A stretch of 64,000 nucleotides of DNA, taken from positions 186,001-250,000 of the forward strand of contig NZ_JACHWU010000004.1 of assembly GCF_014191605.1 (NCBI RefSeq), given 5' to 3'. Source of the stretch: Prauserella isguenensis. GTDB taxonomy: Bacteria; Actinomycetota; Actinomycetes; Mycobacteriales; Pseudonocardiaceae. The notes beneath the pieces were generated by a model that was not told where the DNA came from, made no database searches, and saw nothing but the letters and a program-made list of their open reading frames with translations. The position numbers were made by a program, and so were the translations under genes. Of the stretch, positions 62,937-64,000 are shown in pieces (within the stretch, counting starts at the first letter, position 1; each line of letters starts with the position of its first letter).

Positions 62937-64000
62937 ATGGCCCATCGGATCGTGATCCTCGGCGGCGGCTACGCGGGCGTGACCGCGGCGAACCGCCTGG
63001 CCCGCAGGCTCGACGGTGCCGACGTGACGCTGGTCAACGAACGCGCCACGTTCGTCGAACGGGTGCGGCTGCATCAGGTCGCGGCAGGGGAGTCGATCGC
63101 CCTGCAGCCGCTCGGGCAGCGGCTGCGTCCCGATGTCACCGTCGTCGTGGCCAGAGCCGGTGGCATCGACCTCGAGCGGCGGGAGGTCGTGCTGGACGGT
63201 GACGCCGCGTCCGATGCGGGGCGGCTGCCGTACGACACGCTCGTCTACGCGCTCGGCAGCCACGCGGCGCCCGCACCGGACGACGCCGTCACGCTGGCCA
63301 CGGTGGACGACGCGTGGCGGGTGCGCGATCGCGTCGGCGAACTGGCGGCCGAACACGGCACCGTGGCGGTCGTCGGCGGCGGGCTGACGGGTATCGAGGC
63401 CGCGACCGAGCTCGCCGAACGGTATCCGGCAGCGTGCGTACGCATGGTGTCCGATGTAGACCCGGGGGCGTGGTTGTCGCACCGGGCTCAGCGGCATCTC
63501 CGGCGCGTCTTCGCGAGGCTCGGAATCGAGGTCGTCCGCGGCTCGGTCACCGACGTCCGGGGAGGTGCGGTGCGGCTGACCGACGGCCGGGCCGTCGGCG
63601 CGGGCCTCACCCTGGCGTGCACGGGTTTCGCCGTGCCGTCGCTGGCGGCCGGAGCCGGACTGGCCGTCGACGACACGGGCCGGATCCGCGTGGACGGGAC
63701 GTTGCGTTCGGTGTCCCATCCGCACGTCTACGCGGTCGGAGACGCGGCTGTGCCGGAGTTGCCGAACGGACGTTCCTTCCGCATGGCGTGCGCGACGGCG
63801 TTGCCGATGAGTGCGGTCACGGGGACGGCGATCGCCGACCGACTGGCGGAACGTAAGCCTGCAAGCCTGCGTTTCCGGTACGTCAACCAATGCATCAGCC
63901 TCGGCAGAAGGAACGGCGTGATCCAGGCCGTCGACGGCGACGACCGTCCACATCGGATGATCCTGACCGGGCGGGCGGCCGCGTCGTACAAGGAGGCCGT
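62937..64000 (+). CDS. NADH dehydrogenase-like FAD oxidoreductase (3' end outside window)
   Basis: About 354 residues are visible of an FAD/NAD(P)-dependent oxidoreductase. FAD motif ILGGGYAGVTAANRLARRL near 6-24, FVERVRLHQVAAGES, NAD motif VAVVGGGLTGIEAATELAER, and C-terminal FAD motif HPHVYAVGDAA. It resembles type II NADH dehydrogenases and related quinone reductases. ggaaggag precedes the ATG by 6 bases. It is the probable target of the ECF41 sigma factor upstream. Confidence 0.88.
   Translation, partial: MAHRIVILGGGYAGVTAANRLARRLDGADVTLVNERATFVERVRLHQVAAGESIALQPLGQRLRPDVTVVVARAGGIDLERREVVLDGDAASDAGRLPYDTLVYALGSHAAPAPDDAVTLATVDDAWRVRDRVGELAAEHGTVAVVGGGLTGIEAATELAERYPAACVRMVSDVDPGAWLSHRAQRHLRRVFARLGIEVVRGSVTDVRGGAVRLTDGRAVGAGLTLACTGFAVPSLAAGAGLAVDDTGRIRVDGTLRSVSHPHVYAVGDAAVPELPNGRSFRMACATALPMSAVTGTAIADRLAERKPASLRFRYVNQCISLGRRNGVIQAVDGDDRPHRMILTGRAAASYKEA

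Overview
The window is high-GC DNA with frequent GTG/TTG starts and many 4-bp ATGA/GTGA gene overlaps. Several markers point to an actinomycete, most likely of the Pseudonocardiales (inference): NucS-type mismatch repair, a MurA with Asp instead of the catalytic Cys, a DUF2550 protein beside the ATP synthase genes, a deazaflavin (F420)-type nitroreductase-fold protein, and the order prmC-sua5-rfe-atpI-atpBEFHAGDC. No tRNA, rRNA, insertion sequence or CRISPR array was seen.

Bases 1-16.8 kb hold a compact biosynthetic gene cluster. A flavin monooxygenase (cut by the window edge) diverges from one long co-directional run of 16 genes plus a 25-codon mini-ORF. The run encodes a ketoreductase, acyl carrier protein, dehydratase, GcvT-like protein, a KS-CLF fusion, a nitroreductase-fold protein, a second flavin oxidoreductase, an epoxide-hydrolase-like protein, a malonyl transferase, two AcpS-like proteins, a SnoaL-like/zinc-ribbon protein, a Ser alpha/beta-hydrolase, a parallel beta-helix protein, and an ABC ATPase with two permeases. 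KS-CLF, KR, DH, ACP and MAT together form a dissociated (type II) reducing polyketide synthase with no visible enoyl reductase, so an unsaturated or polyene acyl chain is the likely intermediate. The product is unknown. This cluster is the best candidate in the window for an undescribed system.

Bases 16.8-17.1 kb carry scars of two broken genes (a luciferase-like oxidoreductase and a MerR-type C-terminus) at the cluster border. Bases 17.1-31.1 kb are core genome: prmC, sua5, wecA/rfe, the complete F1Fo ATP synthase operon, DUF2550, cobalamin adenosyltransferase and murA. Bases 31.2-42.4 kb hold a LysE exporter, an EhuBCDA-type ectoine importer, a crotonase-fold protein, a NUDIX hydrolase, nucS, a sodium:solute symporter with a small partner, and a DhaK-DhaL-DhaM(EIIA-HPr) dihydroxyacetone kinase.

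Bases 42.3-46.3 kb hold a hydrolase/membrane-protein pair divergent from a TetR regulator, a phosphodiesterase and SoxR. Bases 46.5-54.0 kb are a LacI-controlled regulon with two double operators, an NMT1/THI5-type ABC importer and three sugar-metabolism-like enzymes. Bases 54.1-57.0 kb carry a threonine dehydratase, a deazaflavin-type protein and dihydrolipoamide dehydrogenase. Bases 57.0-59.3 kb are framed by two inverted arrays of the same 21-bp tandem repeat, enclosing a PPOX/AraC divergent pair and a frameshifted phosphotransferase pseudogene. The window ends with a ClpC-like unfoldase and an ECF41-type sigma factor followed by an FAD oxidoreductase cut by the right edge.
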